A stretch of DNA of 19,133 bases from Mageeibacillus sp. UBA1212. Lineage in GTDB: Bacteria > Bacillota > Clostridia > UBA1212. The stretch lies in NCBI GenBank assembly GCA_002309655.1, contig DBXM01000031.1, forward strand, positions 1,211 to 20,343, in the 5' to 3' direction. The translations under genes and the position numbers were made by a program. The notes under the pieces are model-generated. The model was not told the origin of the DNA. It did no database searches and worked only from the letters and a program-made list of their open reading frames with translations. This document shows positions 1 through 7,094 of this stretch, in pieces (position 1 is the stretch's first letter; the number at the start of each line of letters is the position of its first letter).

Positions 1-89
1 GCGGTCAGCGTGGTCTTGCCGTGGTCAACGTGGCCGATGGTACCGATGTTAACGTGGGGTTTCGTTCTTTCGAACTTTGATTTTGCCAT
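1..89 (-). CDS. tuf: Elongation factor Tu, N-terminal fragment (runs off the window edge)
   Basis: Only the first 29 codons are inside the window. They read MAKSKFERTKPHVNIGTIG and continue into GHVDHGKTTLT, the G1 (P-loop) GTP-binding motif of EF-Tu at about residues 19-26. EF-Tu is the GTPase that delivers aminoacyl-tRNA to the ribosomal A site. The ATG at 87-89 follows an AGGAGG-type ribosome binding site at about 101-106. The gene lies downstream of fusA in the classical str order, but it has its own strong promoter in the 184-bp gap. The rest of the protein lies beyond coordinate 1. Confidence 0.97.
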   Translation of the reverse strand, partial: MAKSKFERTKPHVNIGTIGHVDHGKTTLT

Positions 90-161
90 GATGTGTTTTC
101 CTCCTTATGCTGGAATAGCGTTGTGGCGTGCGTTCTCTTTTTTCGCACAAATACAAAGTGG

Positions 162-190
162 ATTATATCAAACTTTCGAGCCGATATCAA
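162..190 (-). promoter_or_regulatory. tuf promoter (extended -10 type)
   Basis: On the minus strand TTGATA (185-190) lies 17 bp upstream of TATAAT (162-167). A TG one base before the -10 makes it an extended -10 promoter. Transcription would start near 155, giving a leader of about 65 nt before tuf. A small hairpin (GACATT/AATGTC, 193-207) lies just upstream. I see no U-rich terminator after fusA, so tuf probably receives both read-through and its own transcription. Confidence 0.8.
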
Positions 191-273
191 CAGACATTTT
201 CAATGTCGCGCCTGATATCAAGCATTTTTTAAGGATTCTCCCTCTCTTTTCGGGAATGAGAAAACCCTTATTT

Positions 274-2373
274 TTACCTAAACGTGGAAACAATCGTTTC
301 CTGAACGCTCTTCGGGACCTCCTCGTAGTGACTCGGCTCCATCGAGAACGTTCCTCTGCCTTGCGTCGTAGACCGGAGAGTGGTCGTGTACCCGAACATC
401 TCGGCGAGAGGCACGAACGCCTCAATCTCCTTGATTCCCGGCGAAGCGTCGTCGGTTCCCTCGATCCTGGCGCGTTTGGAGCTGATGCTTCCGATAACGT
501 CGCCAAAATACTGTTCGGGAACGATAACGACAACCTTCATGATGGGTTCGAGCAGCACGGGCTCGGCCTTCCTCAAAGCCTCCTTGATCGCAATCGAACC
601 GGCGATCTTAAACGCCAGCTCCGAAGAGTCGACTTCGTGGTAGGAACCGTCAACAAGCGTCACCTTGACGTCAACGACCGGATATCCGGCCAGAACGCCG
701 CTCTGCAGCGCCTCCCGGATTCCCTGATCGACCGGAGCGATAAATTCCTTGGGAATCACGCCGCCCACGATCTTGTTGACGAACTCATAACCCGTTCCTC
801 TCTCCTTCGGTTCAACCTCGATGACGCAGTGTCCGTACTGTCCCTTACCGCCGGACTGTCTGACAAATTTGCCTTCCTGCCTGACGGCTTTGCGGATGCC
901 CTCTTTATAGGCGACCTGCGGACTGCCCACGTTTGCCTCGACCTTGAACTCGCGAAGCAGGCGGTCGACAATAATATCCAAATGGAGCTCGCCCATACCG
1001 GAAATTATCGTCTGACCTGTTTCTGTGTCTGTTCTCACGCGGAACGTCGGATCTTCTTCGGCGAGTTTCTGAAGCGCGATGCTCATTTTCTCCTGTCCGG
1101 CCTTTGTTTTAGGCTCGACAGCAACGGAAATGACCGGCTCCGGGAACTCCATCGACTCGAGAATGATCGGCGCGCGCTCGTCGCACAGCGTATTTCCCGT
1201 CGTCGTGTCCCTTAATCCGATAACCGCGGCGATATCGCCAGCGTAAACCTCTTCGACCTCGGTCCTCTGGTTGGAGTGCATCAGCACGATCCTTCCGATT
1301 CTCTCTTTTTTGTCCTTCGTGGCGTTGATAACGTACGAACCTGACTTGAGAATTCCGGAATAGACCCTGATGAAGCAGAGCTTGCCGACGAACGGGTCCG
1401 TCTGGATCTTAAACGCCAGCGCCGAGAACGGTTCACTGTCGCTCGGATGCCTTTCGGCCTCTTCGCCGTCGGGGTCCACGCCTCTGATCGCGGGAATGTC
1501 GAGCGGGGAAGGCATGAAGTCGACGATTGCGTCGAGCAGCTGCTGCACGCCCTTGTTCCTGTACGACGAGCCGCACGTAACCGGAACGAGATGAAGCGCC
1601 AGCGTTCCCTTCCTGATCGCCTTCTTAATGTCGGCAACCGAAAGTTCCTCGCCTTCGAGATACTTCTCCATGACCTCGTCGTCTTCTTCAACGACGTTCT
1701 CGATCATATCGGCCCGGTACTTATTCGCAAGCTCGAGCATATCCTCGGGAACGGGAACGATGTCGACCACTTTTCCGTCCAGATCGCGGTAGATGTGGGC
1801 TTCCATTTTGATAAGGTCGACGACGCCGATGAACGAATCTTCCTTCCCGATAGGCAACTGGATAGGCACCGCGTTTGCGCCAAGTCTCGATTTGATCATA
1901 TCGACAACGTGGAAAAAGTCCGCGCCGACGATATCCATCTTGTTGACGTGTGCAATTCTCGGCACCCCGTACCTGTCCGCCTGTCTCCAAACGGTCTCGG
2001 ACTGCGGCTCGACGCCTCCCTTTGCGCAGAAAAGCGTTACCGAACCGTCCAGGACTCTGAGAGATCTCTCAACCTCGACCGTAAAGTCAACGTGTCCGGG
2101 AGTATCGATAATATTAATTCGAGTATCGGTTTCTTTACCTTCTTCATCGGTGGTGCGCCAGTGAACCGTTGTCGCGGCGGAGGCGATCGTAATACCGCGC
2201 TCCTGCTCCTGCGCCATTGAGTCCATGGTTGCGGCGCCGTCGTGAACTTCCCCCTTCTTGTGGATCTTGCCCGTATAGTACAAAATCCTCTCGGTGGTGG
2301 TAGTCTTTCCGGCGTCAATATGCGCCATAATACCGATGTTTCTGGTGTTTTCAAGTGAAAACTCTCTTGCCAT
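274..2373 (-). CDS. fusA: Elongation factor G
   Basis: This 699-residue protein has the usual EF-G length. It is the GTPase that drives tRNA-mRNA translocation on the ribosome and, with ribosome recycling factor, splits spent ribosomes. All G motifs are visible: AHIDAGKT (17-24), RGITI (59-63), DTPGH (90-94) and NKMD (144-147). The C-terminal half is complete, ending in the EF-G domain V region. The ATG at 2373 follows a GAGGAG site. It is the third gene of the str operon, 89 bp after rpsG, with a short tandem repeat in that gap. FCAKGG before VEPQSETVWR replaces the commoner FDAVAG; from memory this is usual in Clostridia. There are no signs of damage or transfer. Confidence 0.98.
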   Translation of the reverse strand: MAREFSLENTRNIGIMAHIDAGKTTTTERILYYTGKIHKKGEVHDGAATMDSMAQEQERGITIASAATTVHWRTTDEEGKETDTRINIIDTPGHVDFTVEVERSLRVLDGSVTLFCAKGGVEPQSETVWRQADRYGVPRIAHVNKMDIVGADFFHVVDMIKSRLGANAVPIQLPIGKEDSFIGVVDLIKMEAHIYRDLDGKVVDIVPVPEDMLELANKYRADMIENVVEEDDEVMEKYLEGEELSVADIKKAIRKGTLALHLVPVTCGSSYRNKGVQQLLDAIVDFMPSPLDIPAIRGVDPDGEEAERHPSDSEPFSALAFKIQTDPFVGKLCFIRVYSGILKSGSYVINATKDKKERIGRIVLMHSNQRTEVEEVYAGDIAAVIGLRDTTTGNTLCDERAPIILESMEFPEPVISVAVEPKTKAGQEKMSIALQKLAEEDPTFRVRTDTETGQTIISGMGELHLDIIVDRLLREFKVEANVGSPQVAYKEGIRKAVRQEGKFVRQSGGKGQYGHCVIEVEPKERGTGYEFVNKIVGGVIPKEFIAPVDQGIREALQSGVLAGYPVVDVKVTLVDGSYHEVDSSELAFKIAGSIAIKEALRKAEPVLLEPIMKVVVIVPEQYFGDVIGSISSKRARIEGTDDASPGIKEIEAFVPLAEMFGYTTTLRSTTQGRGTFSMEPSHYEEVPKSVQETIVSTFR

Positions 2374-2394
2374 CTATCAAATACTCCTCTTGCT

Positions 2395-2436
2395 CAACGA
2401 TTTGATCGCAATGATTCAACCGCAACGATTTGATCG
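2395..2436 (-). repeat. 14-bp tandem repeat in the rpsG-fusA gap
   Basis: Three adjoining 14-bp units lie at 2395-2408, 2409-2422 and 2423-2436. The outer two are identical (CAACGATTTGATCG) and the middle one differs at four positions, all transitions. The outer identity continues 3 bp further, so the region also reads as a 17-bp direct repeat with an 11-bp spacer. It sits between two translation elongation genes, upstream of the fusA ribosome binding site. It probably arose by slippage. Confidence 0.85.
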
Positions 2437-2462
2437 CAAAACAAACACAGTAAAATAATGAA

Positions 2463-2933
2463 TTACCAGCGATAATGTGCAAAAGCTCTGTTCGCTTCCG
2501 CCATCTTGTGCATGTCTTCTTTTCTTCTGAAAGCGGCGCCGGCATTGTTGGTTGCGTCGATGATCTCGCCCGCAAGCCTTTCAGCCATTGTTCTTTCGCC
2601 ACGCTTTCTCGAAAATGTTACAAGCCATCTCAGACCTAATGCAAGTCTTCTCTCGGGTCTTACTTCCATCGGAACCTGGTATGTTGAACCACCGACTCTT
2701 CTGGCCTTGACTTCGAGCTGAGGCATAACGTTGTTAAGAGCCTCGTTGAAAACCTCGAGTGCATTTCTGCCTGTTTTTTCTTTTACAATATCAAATGCAG
2801 CGTAGCAGATCTTCTGGGCGGTACCCTTCTTGCCATCGAGCATGATATTGTTGATCAGTTTTGTCACGATTACGTCATTGTAAACCGGATCCGGCAAAAC
2901 TTCTCTCTTTGCAATATAACCTTTTCTCGGCAC
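2463..2933 (-). CDS. rpsG: 30S ribosomal protein S7
   Basis: The 156-residue product has standard S7 length. S7 is the primary assembly protein of the 30S head and binds the 3' major domain of 16S rRNA. The start PRKGYIAKREVLPDPVYND, the central GGSTYQVPMEVRP motif (about residues 81-93) and the end of the form FAHYRW are all diagnostic. The start codon is GTG (2931-2933), 8 bp after a strong AAAGGAGG site. It is the second gene of the str operon. The 397-bp gap to rpsL is much longer than usual and holds several hairpins. In E. coli S7 represses translation from this intercistronic region, so the gap may have a similar role here; that is inference. Confidence 0.98.
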   Translation of the reverse strand: MPRKGYIAKREVLPDPVYNDVIVTKLINNIMLDGKKGTAQKICYAAFDIVKEKTGRNALEVFNEALNNVMPQLEVKARRVGGSTYQVPMEVRPERRLALGLRWLVTFSRKRGERTMAERLAGEIIDATNNAGAAFRRKEDMHKMAEANRAFAHYRW

Positions 2934-3331
2934 TTTGCTTCCCTCCTTTGATTAGTTTAACAATCAATCGGTACCAATCAGTACCGACGGTACTCTGCAC
3001 ATGCCGTGTGCAGTCTGTGCTGGATTACTTTTAGAAATATCGCCGCATAATTTCCTTTGAAATCATTTAGACGTTTTATATTCATTTGCAGTAACCGGCA
3101 CTCTTAGCCGTCTTCACGGCTAACCGCCGCATCCCTTCCGTTTCTTCGCGCATCGCAACGGTTTTCACCCCGCGGCCCCGCGCAAATCAATCTCTGTTTT
3201 GCGGCTTGCCCAAATAATTTCACAGGAAACCATCGGCGAGAAGAAGTTGTCCCTTTCCGGCAATCCGCCGCCTCTCCGGGAATACCGTTCTCCGCTTCCC
3301 GCGGCGCAACCGAACCGCCGTCCGTGAGACA
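2934..3331 (-). other. Long rpsL-rpsG intercistronic region with hairpins
   Basis: There is no convincing gene in these 398 bp. The minus-strand RNA would carry a hairpin at 3104-3123 (8-bp stem TTAGCCGT/ACGGCTAA, 4-nt loop) and a cluster of small hairpins just ahead of rpsG. A 35-codon frame at 2978-3085 lacks a ribosome binding site. I see no clear internal promoter; a TATAAA at about 3077-3082 has no partner -35. The part nearest rpsL is GC-rich. Confidence 0.6.
2968..3013 (-). promoter_or_regulatory. Competing hairpins ahead of rpsG
   Basis: Three inverted repeats occur in 46 bp. TCGGTAC (2968-2974) pairs with GTACCGA (2981-2987). The same second arm can instead pair within GTACCGACGGTAC (2981-2993). 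A separate perfect 7-bp stem, CTGCACA/TGTGCAG, with a 5-nt loop, lies at 2995-3013. The first two exclude each other, as in switch-like leaders. They end about 25 nt before the rpsG ribosome binding site. A regulatory role, for example S7 feedback, is inference. Confidence 0.45.
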
Positions 3332-3760
3332 TTACTTCTTCGCCTTGGCTGCCTTCGGCACTTTCGCACCGTATTTCGACCTGCCCTGCATCCTGTTGGT
3401 AACGCCCGCAGTATCGAGAGTTCCTCTGATAATGTGGTACCTGACACCAGGAAGGTCCTTAACTCTTCCACCTCTGATCAGAACAACGCTGTGCTCCTGC
3501 AGATTGTGGCCGATTCCGGGGATGTACGCAGTGACTTCCATTCCGTTCGTAAGTCTGACCCTCGCGATCTTTCTGAGCGCGGAGTTCGGCTTCTTGGGGG
3601 TGGTCGTTCTTACGTTCGTGCACACGCCGCGCTTCTGCGGGCTGCTGATATCGGTGCTTCTCTTCTTAAGCGAGTTGAAACCCTTCTGCAGCGCGGGAGC
3701 CGTGGACTTGTACTCCGAAGTCTCTCTTCCCTTGCGAACCAGTTGGTTAAATGTCGGCAT
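3332..3760 (-). CDS. rpsL: 30S ribosomal protein S12
   Basis: The 142-residue product is slightly long, as is common in Firmicutes. S12 lies at the decoding centre and sets translational accuracy. PTFNQLVRKGR opens the protein, TPKKPNSALRK carries the lysine matching the first streptomycin-resistance site, and GGRVKDLPGVRYH carries the second. Both lysines are wild type, so no streptomycin-resistance change is seen. The C-terminus is a lysine-rich tail. The ATG at 3760 is preceded by AAGGAGGTG. It is the first gene of the str operon, about 160 nt downstream of a strong promoter. The upstream neighbour is a divergent ParB-like gene, not rpoC as in many bacteria. Confidence 0.98.
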   Translation of the reverse strand: MPTFNQLVRKGRETSEYKSTAPALQKGFNSLKKRSTDISSPQKRGVCTNVRTTTPKKPNSALRKIARVRLTNGMEVTAYIPGIGHNLQEHSVVLIRGGRVKDLPGVRYHIIRGTLDTAGVTNRMQGRSKYGAKVPKAAKAKK

Positions 3761-3926
3761 CTATATTTTCACCTCCTTCAAAATATTACCGCCGCCGTGC
3801 CCCGTGCCTGCCGCGCCGTCCGCACCCAAAACGTAATCCCGGACACGTTCCGCACCCGTTTTTTCCGTTAATTAAGGCAAAAACAGCCACAAACAAGCAA
3901 CACCGCGCAAGGCGGCAAGCTTAGGG

Positions 3927-3995
3927 ATTATATTTCATTCCGCCCCTTTTTGTCAAGTCTTTTTTTAATTTTATAAAGACTTTTTTTACGGTTTT
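3927..3995 (-). promoter_or_regulatory. str operon promoter with A-tract UP-like element
   Basis: On the minus strand a perfect TTGACA (3951-3956) and a perfect TATAAT (3927-3932) are separated by 18 bp. Upstream, 3957-3995 is almost pure A/T with two long A runs, resembling an UP element that contacts the RNA polymerase alpha subunits. Transcription would start near 3920, leaving a leader of about 160 nt before rpsL in which I recognise no known riboswitch or ribosomal-protein leader. Confidence 0.85.
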
Positions 3996-4100
3996 TTCGC
4001 GGGCGCCCCGGACGGTCTCTTGCTTGCTTTTTCTCACGGATTTTAACCACAACATATTGTGTCCGGATGGCAAACAGGCGGCAAATACTGTAATTCCTGC

Positions 4101-4290
4101 CGGTTTTTGGGGTCGAAAAGGGTCGATTTCGGTTCAAAATCGCTGAATTTAGTCGAAAATCGGCGAAAACGGTCGAATTTCGGCGTTTTTGAAAGAATTG
4201 TACGTGTTTTGGTTTTGAAATTTCCGGAAATATTTAAAATTTCCTGAAAATTCCCGAAAAACCCCTTTTCTTTTCCGGAAAATCGTGTAT
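4101..4290. repeat. 10-bp phased A/T tracts (probable bent DNA or decayed 10-mer repeat)
   Basis: For nearly 200 bp the sequence alternates short G/C-containing halves with 3-5 bp A or T runs at a 10-bp period. Units starting at 4111, 4121, 4131, 4151 and 4171 are close to GGTCGAAAAT, GGTCGATTTC, GGTTCAAAAT, AGTCGAAAAT and GGTCGAATTT. Phased A-tracts are known to curve DNA. The block fills the gap between the divergent str and ParB-like promoters and merges into the palindrome array of the latter. Confidence 0.65.
4220..4282 (+). promoter_or_regulatory. Array of TTTCC-GGAAA palindromes (candidate operators)
   Basis: Two perfect 12-bp palindromes, ATTTCCGGAAAT (4220-4231) and TTTTCCGGAAAA (4271-4282), flank two imperfect relatives, ATTTCCTGAAAA (4239-4250) and ATTCCCGAAAAA (4250-4261). 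Their centres are 19, 11 and 21 bp apart, close to whole helical turns. The last copy lies inside the -35/-10 spacer of the next gene. They resemble the B. subtilis Noc-binding site ATTTCCCGGGAAAT lacking its two central bases. Self-regulation by the downstream Noc-like protein is an inference. Confidence 0.5.
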
Positions 4291-4293
4291 AAT
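4265..4293 (+). promoter_or_regulatory. Promoter of the ParB/Noc-like gene (clear -10, poor -35)
   Basis: TATAAT at 4288-4293 is a perfect -10, preceded directly by TG. The hexamer 17 bp upstream (4265-4270, CTTTTC) is a poor -35. A palindrome fills most of the spacer, so a protein bound there would block polymerase. Transcription would start near 4300. The ribosome binding site AGGAGGT lies just before the ATG at 4337. Confidence 0.55.
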
Positions 4294-4336
4294 GTAATCC
4301 ACTTTCCCCTTTGAGGGAGTTAATAAGGAGGTCATC

Positions 4337-5656
4337 ATGAACAACAAAAAACAATTTTCAGGGTCTTCCGACTCGCACGAACCCGCCGGCAAAAACGGTA
4401 ATTCCCCGGACAACGGCCTATTAATCCAGCCCACTCTGGGCGGGAACGGCAACGCTTCCGAGGCAGATCTGTCCGGACCGGCCCCGGCCTCTCCATCAGA
4501 ATCGCAAGCACCGGATCCTTCCGGATTGCAACCGCTTGATTCTTCCGGTTCGGCCAAGGTAGCGTCGCCTTCCCCGCTACCGTTGGAGAGTTCCGCTTCC
4601 GAGGCTACGGTTCTCTATTTTTCGCCTGCGGCGGTTCAGAAGACCCCGCTCGCTCCGGAGTTTGGTTTTTCGCCTGATTCCGGAGCGAGTGCTCCGCGCG
4701 AAGACACAGAAGATTATTTACCCGGCTCCCTGCCCGTTGACACACCCGTTGACGAGACCGGCACCGCGGACACCGTCGGCAGGCCCAAACCGTTTGTCTG
4801 CCAGATAACGGGCGTGCCTCTCTCTTCCATCCATTTACTGAACGGCAGGAAGCTCGGCCGCTTCATCGTGAATCCCTACCGCGACACCGCGGATACCGTC
4901 GACACAAAAGGCGTGATTCTCGTCAGAAACGGGCTGACTTTCCGTTTGATCCGGCCTGCTGACGGCGTTCTCGCAAACGACCCCGTTCTCCACGGGAACC
5001 AGATCAAGGCAAAAGTCTATATGTTTCCCGACGAGATAACGGAGAGGGTCATTGACGCGGCCGTAAAGCTGAACAATCCCGCCTGCCACTTCGTCGACGC
5101 CGCAAAGCTGTACTCGTTCCTGAACCGGCGCGCGGGTCTCGCTCAAAAAGACATAATGTCCTGGTTCAATCTCGCCCAGTCAACGCTCTCCAACCTGCTG
5201 CGCCTTCTCGCCCTCGACTCCACCGTCCTCAAGGAAGCCCGCACCCACGGACTCTCCGAGCGCCACTGCCGTGCTCTCCTCCACGTCGACGGTACCGAAA
5301 TGCAACTGTATGTAATGAACGTCATGCTCGACACAAAAGTCGGCTCGCAGCGCGCGGAACAGCTTGTAAAGCCGCTTATCGGCAAAAAGGTCGCCGATCT
5401 CGGCAAGGTTAAATACATTGAGTTGATCAACAATGCGTTTTGCGACATCGGCGGGTACCTGGACAAGGAACGCAAGTCGTTCATCGCGTCGATCGTCCGG
5501 GAGGTCAACGCGCTGCGCAAGCTCGGCATCCCCGCGTCAATCATTAAAACCGAGAAAGACGAATACACCGAAATATCCGTCCGCATCAAGAAGGAATCCG
5601 CTCAAATTCAAAAGACGGTTCTTTCCCCTTCCGGCGGCGCCGCTGACAGCAACTAA
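4337..5656 (+). CDS. Noc/ParB-family DNA-binding protein with degenerate CTP-binding domain
   Basis: This 439-residue protein has three parts. Residues 1-150 are hydrophilic and rich in Ser, Pro, Ala and Gly. Residues 151-265 sit where the ParB nucleotide-binding domain should be but lack GERRWRA; the equivalent stretch reads RLIRPADGVLANDPVL. Residues 266-345 match the ParB/Noc helix-turn-helix region (LAQKDIMSWFNLAQSTLSNL, then LRLLALDSTVLKEA and LSERHCRALL). At the four positions known to separate Noc from ParB specificity (173, 179, 184 and 201 in Caulobacter ParB) it has Gln281, Leu287, Ala292 and Arg309; Gln and Arg are the Noc residues. It lacks an N-terminal amphipathic helix like that of B. 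subtilis Noc. It is the only gene left of dnaA on the plus strand. The function is inferred to be nucleoid occlusion or another origin-proximal DNA-binding role. The ParB-superfamily assignment is firm; the Noc assignment is tentative. Confidence 0.75.
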   Translation: MNNKKQFSGSSDSHEPAGKNGNSPDNGLLIQPTLGGNGNASEADLSGPAPASPSESQAPDPSGLQPLDSSGSAKVASPSPLPLESSASEATVLYFSPAAVQKTPLAPEFGFSPDSGASAPREDTEDYLPGSLPVDTPVDETGTADTVGRPKPFVCQITGVPLSSIHLLNGRKLGRFIVNPYRDTADTVDTKGVILVRNGLTFRLIRPADGVLANDPVLHGNQIKAKVYMFPDEITERVIDAAVKLNNPACHFVDAAKLYSFLNRRAGLAQKDIMSWFNLAQSTLSNLLRLLALDSTVLKEARTHGLSERHCRALLHVDGTEMQLYVMNVMLDTKVGSQRAEQLVKPLIGKKVADLGKVKYIELINNAFCDIGGYLDKERKSFIASIVREVNALRKLGIPASIIKTEKDEYTEISVRIKKESAQIQKTVLSPSGGAADSN

Positions 5657-5666
5657 CGGTTAAACT

Positions 5667-5715
5667 AAAAAAGCCCCACAATGCCGATTTTTCTCTGCAT
5701 TGTGGGGTGTGTTTT
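5667..5715. terminator. Bidirectional terminator between the ParB-like gene and serS
   Basis: A perfect 11-bp stem (CCCCACAATGC at 5674-5684, GCATTGTGGGG at 5697-5707) encloses a 12-nt loop. On the minus strand it is followed by CTTTTTT, a good terminator for serS. On the plus strand the tail is TGTGTTTT, a weaker terminator for the ParB-like gene. It lies between the two convergent stop codons. Confidence 0.85.
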
Positions 5716-5765
5716 AGCTGTGATGCCGCAGAACCGTTATTTCTGATTCTTGTCCGTTTTCGCGG

Positions 5766-7070
5766 TTACGCCTTTTCGATTTTCGTCATTCCGCCCATGT
5801 ATTTTCTGAGCGCCTCGGGAATGACCACGCTTCCGTCTGCCTGCTGATAATTCTCGAGAATAGCGGCGGTCGTTCTGCCGACGGCGAGACCTGATCCGTT
5901 AAGCGTGTGCACAAGCCTCGGCTTGTCGGTCGCGGAATTCTTGTATTTGATATTTGCCCTTCTCGCCTGGAAGTCTTCGAAATCGCTGCAGGAAGAAATC
6001 TCCACGTAGCGGTTGTAGCTCGGCATCCAAACCTCAATGTCGTAGGTCATCGCGGACGAGAACCCGAGGTCGCCGCTGCACAGCCTGACCACACGGTAAG
6101 GAAGTCCGAGAATCTTAAGAACGTCTTCGGCGTCGTTGGTGAGCTTTTCAAGTTCGTCGTATGAAGTCTCCGGCGTCGTGAATTTGACGAGTTCGACCTT
6201 GTTGAACTGGTGCTGGCGGATAAGACCTCTTGTGTCTCTGCCGGCGGAACCCGCTTCGGATCTGAAGCACGCCGAGTACGCGCAGTACTTGATAGGCAGC
6301 TGGCTTCCGTCGAGAATTTCGTCTCTGTGAAGGTTCGTTACCGGAACCTCCGCGGTCGGAATCAGGAAGAAGTCCTTTTCATCCTCAGCCGCGTCGTCAT
6401 CGCAGTTCTTGATTTTGAACGCGCCGTTCTCGAACTTCGGAAGCTGGCCGGTGCCGGTCATACTCGCGCGGTTAACCATATAAGGCGGGAATATCTCGGT
6501 GTACCCGTGCTTTTCCACGTGCAAATCGAGCATGAAGTTGTAAATTGCCCTTTCAAGCCTCGCGCCTGCACCGCGGTAGAACGTGAACCTGGCTCCGGTA
6601 ACCTTCGCGGCCCTCTCGGCGTCCAGAATGTTGAGATCCGTTCCGATGTCCCAGTGCGCCTTCGGCTCGAAGTCAAACTTCGTCGGTTCGCCGAATTTTC
6701 TCATCTCGAAATTGTCGGAGTCGTCACGCCCGTACGGAACCTTCTCGTTCGGGATGTTCGGAATCGTCAGTATTATGGTTTTGATGTCGGCTTCAACGTC
6801 CTTGAGCTCCGTATCCAGATCTTTAACCTGCGCGGCAAGCTCTTTCATCTCCGCCATTATCGGCGCAACGTCCTTTCCTTCCTTTTTATAGGCGGGAATG
6901 AGCTTCGACGCGTCGTTCTGGCGCTTTTTGATCTGTTCGGAAACCGTAAGAATCTCACGGCGTCTTTCGTCTTTTGCCAGAAGCTCGCCGATGTCTATGT
7001 TCGAGTTCCTTTTTTTCAGCGCTTCTCTGACGTAATCCGGGTTTTGTCTGATGAGCTTAATATCTAACAC
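5766..7070 (-). CDS. serS: Seryl-tRNA synthetase
   Basis: This 434-residue class II synthetase charges tRNA-Ser (and tRNA-Sec) with serine. Residues 1-110 form the long N-terminal coiled-coil arm that grips the tRNA variable arm. The catalytic core shows TAEVPVTNLHRDEIL, motif 2 in FRSEAGSAGRDTRGLIRQHQ with the conserved Phe, Arg and Glu, and motif 3 around GSGLAVGRTTAAILENYQ. The start is GTG (7068-7070), about 10 bp after AGGAG. It follows the DUF4446 gene by 24 bp and is probably the last gene of the par transcript. The gap is too short for a T-box leader, which many Clostridial synthetase genes have. Confidence 0.97.
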   Translation of the reverse strand: MLDIKLIRQNPDYVREALKKRNSNIDIGELLAKDERRREILTVSEQIKKRQNDASKLIPAYKKEGKDVAPIMAEMKELAAQVKDLDTELKDVEADIKTIILTIPNIPNEKVPYGRDDSDNFEMRKFGEPTKFDFEPKAHWDIGTDLNILDAERAAKVTGARFTFYRGAGARLERAIYNFMLDLHVEKHGYTEIFPPYMVNRASMTGTGQLPKFENGAFKIKNCDDDAAEDEKDFFLIPTAEVPVTNLHRDEILDGSQLPIKYCAYSACFRSEAGSAGRDTRGLIRQHQFNKVELVKFTTPETSYDELEKLTNDAEDVLKILGLPYRVVRLCSGDLGFSSAMTYDIEVWMPSYNRYVEISSCSDFEDFQARRANIKYKNSATDKPRLVHTLNGSGLAVGRTTAAILENYQQADGSVVIPEALRKYMGGMTKIEKA

Positions 7071-7094
7071 TTTTCTTCAACTCCTATTTCAAGT

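Noticed and set aside
10..1215. 401-codon open frame on the plus strand opposite fusA
   Set aside because: It lies antisense to a complete EF-G gene, has no recognisable domain or ribosome binding site, and is explained by codon bias. Similar long antisense frames opposite dnaA, serS, parA, dnaN and gyrB were rejected for the same reason.
2978..3085. 35-codon frame between rpsL and rpsG
   Set aside because: It has no ribosome binding site and the peptide has no recognisable family features.
4048..4061. CACAA/TTGTG inverted repeat near the str promoter
   Set aside because: The arms are only 5 bp and expected by chance in a region of this size; no positional link to a promoter.
6511..6526. 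parS-like sequence TTTTCCACGTGCAAAT in serS
   Set aside because: Only 12 of 16 bases match and the symmetry is broken; it encodes conserved HVEK codons.
7071..7094. T-box leader ahead of serS
   Set aside because: The gap to the upstream gene is only 24 bp, too short for a T-box, and no T-box sequence is visible.
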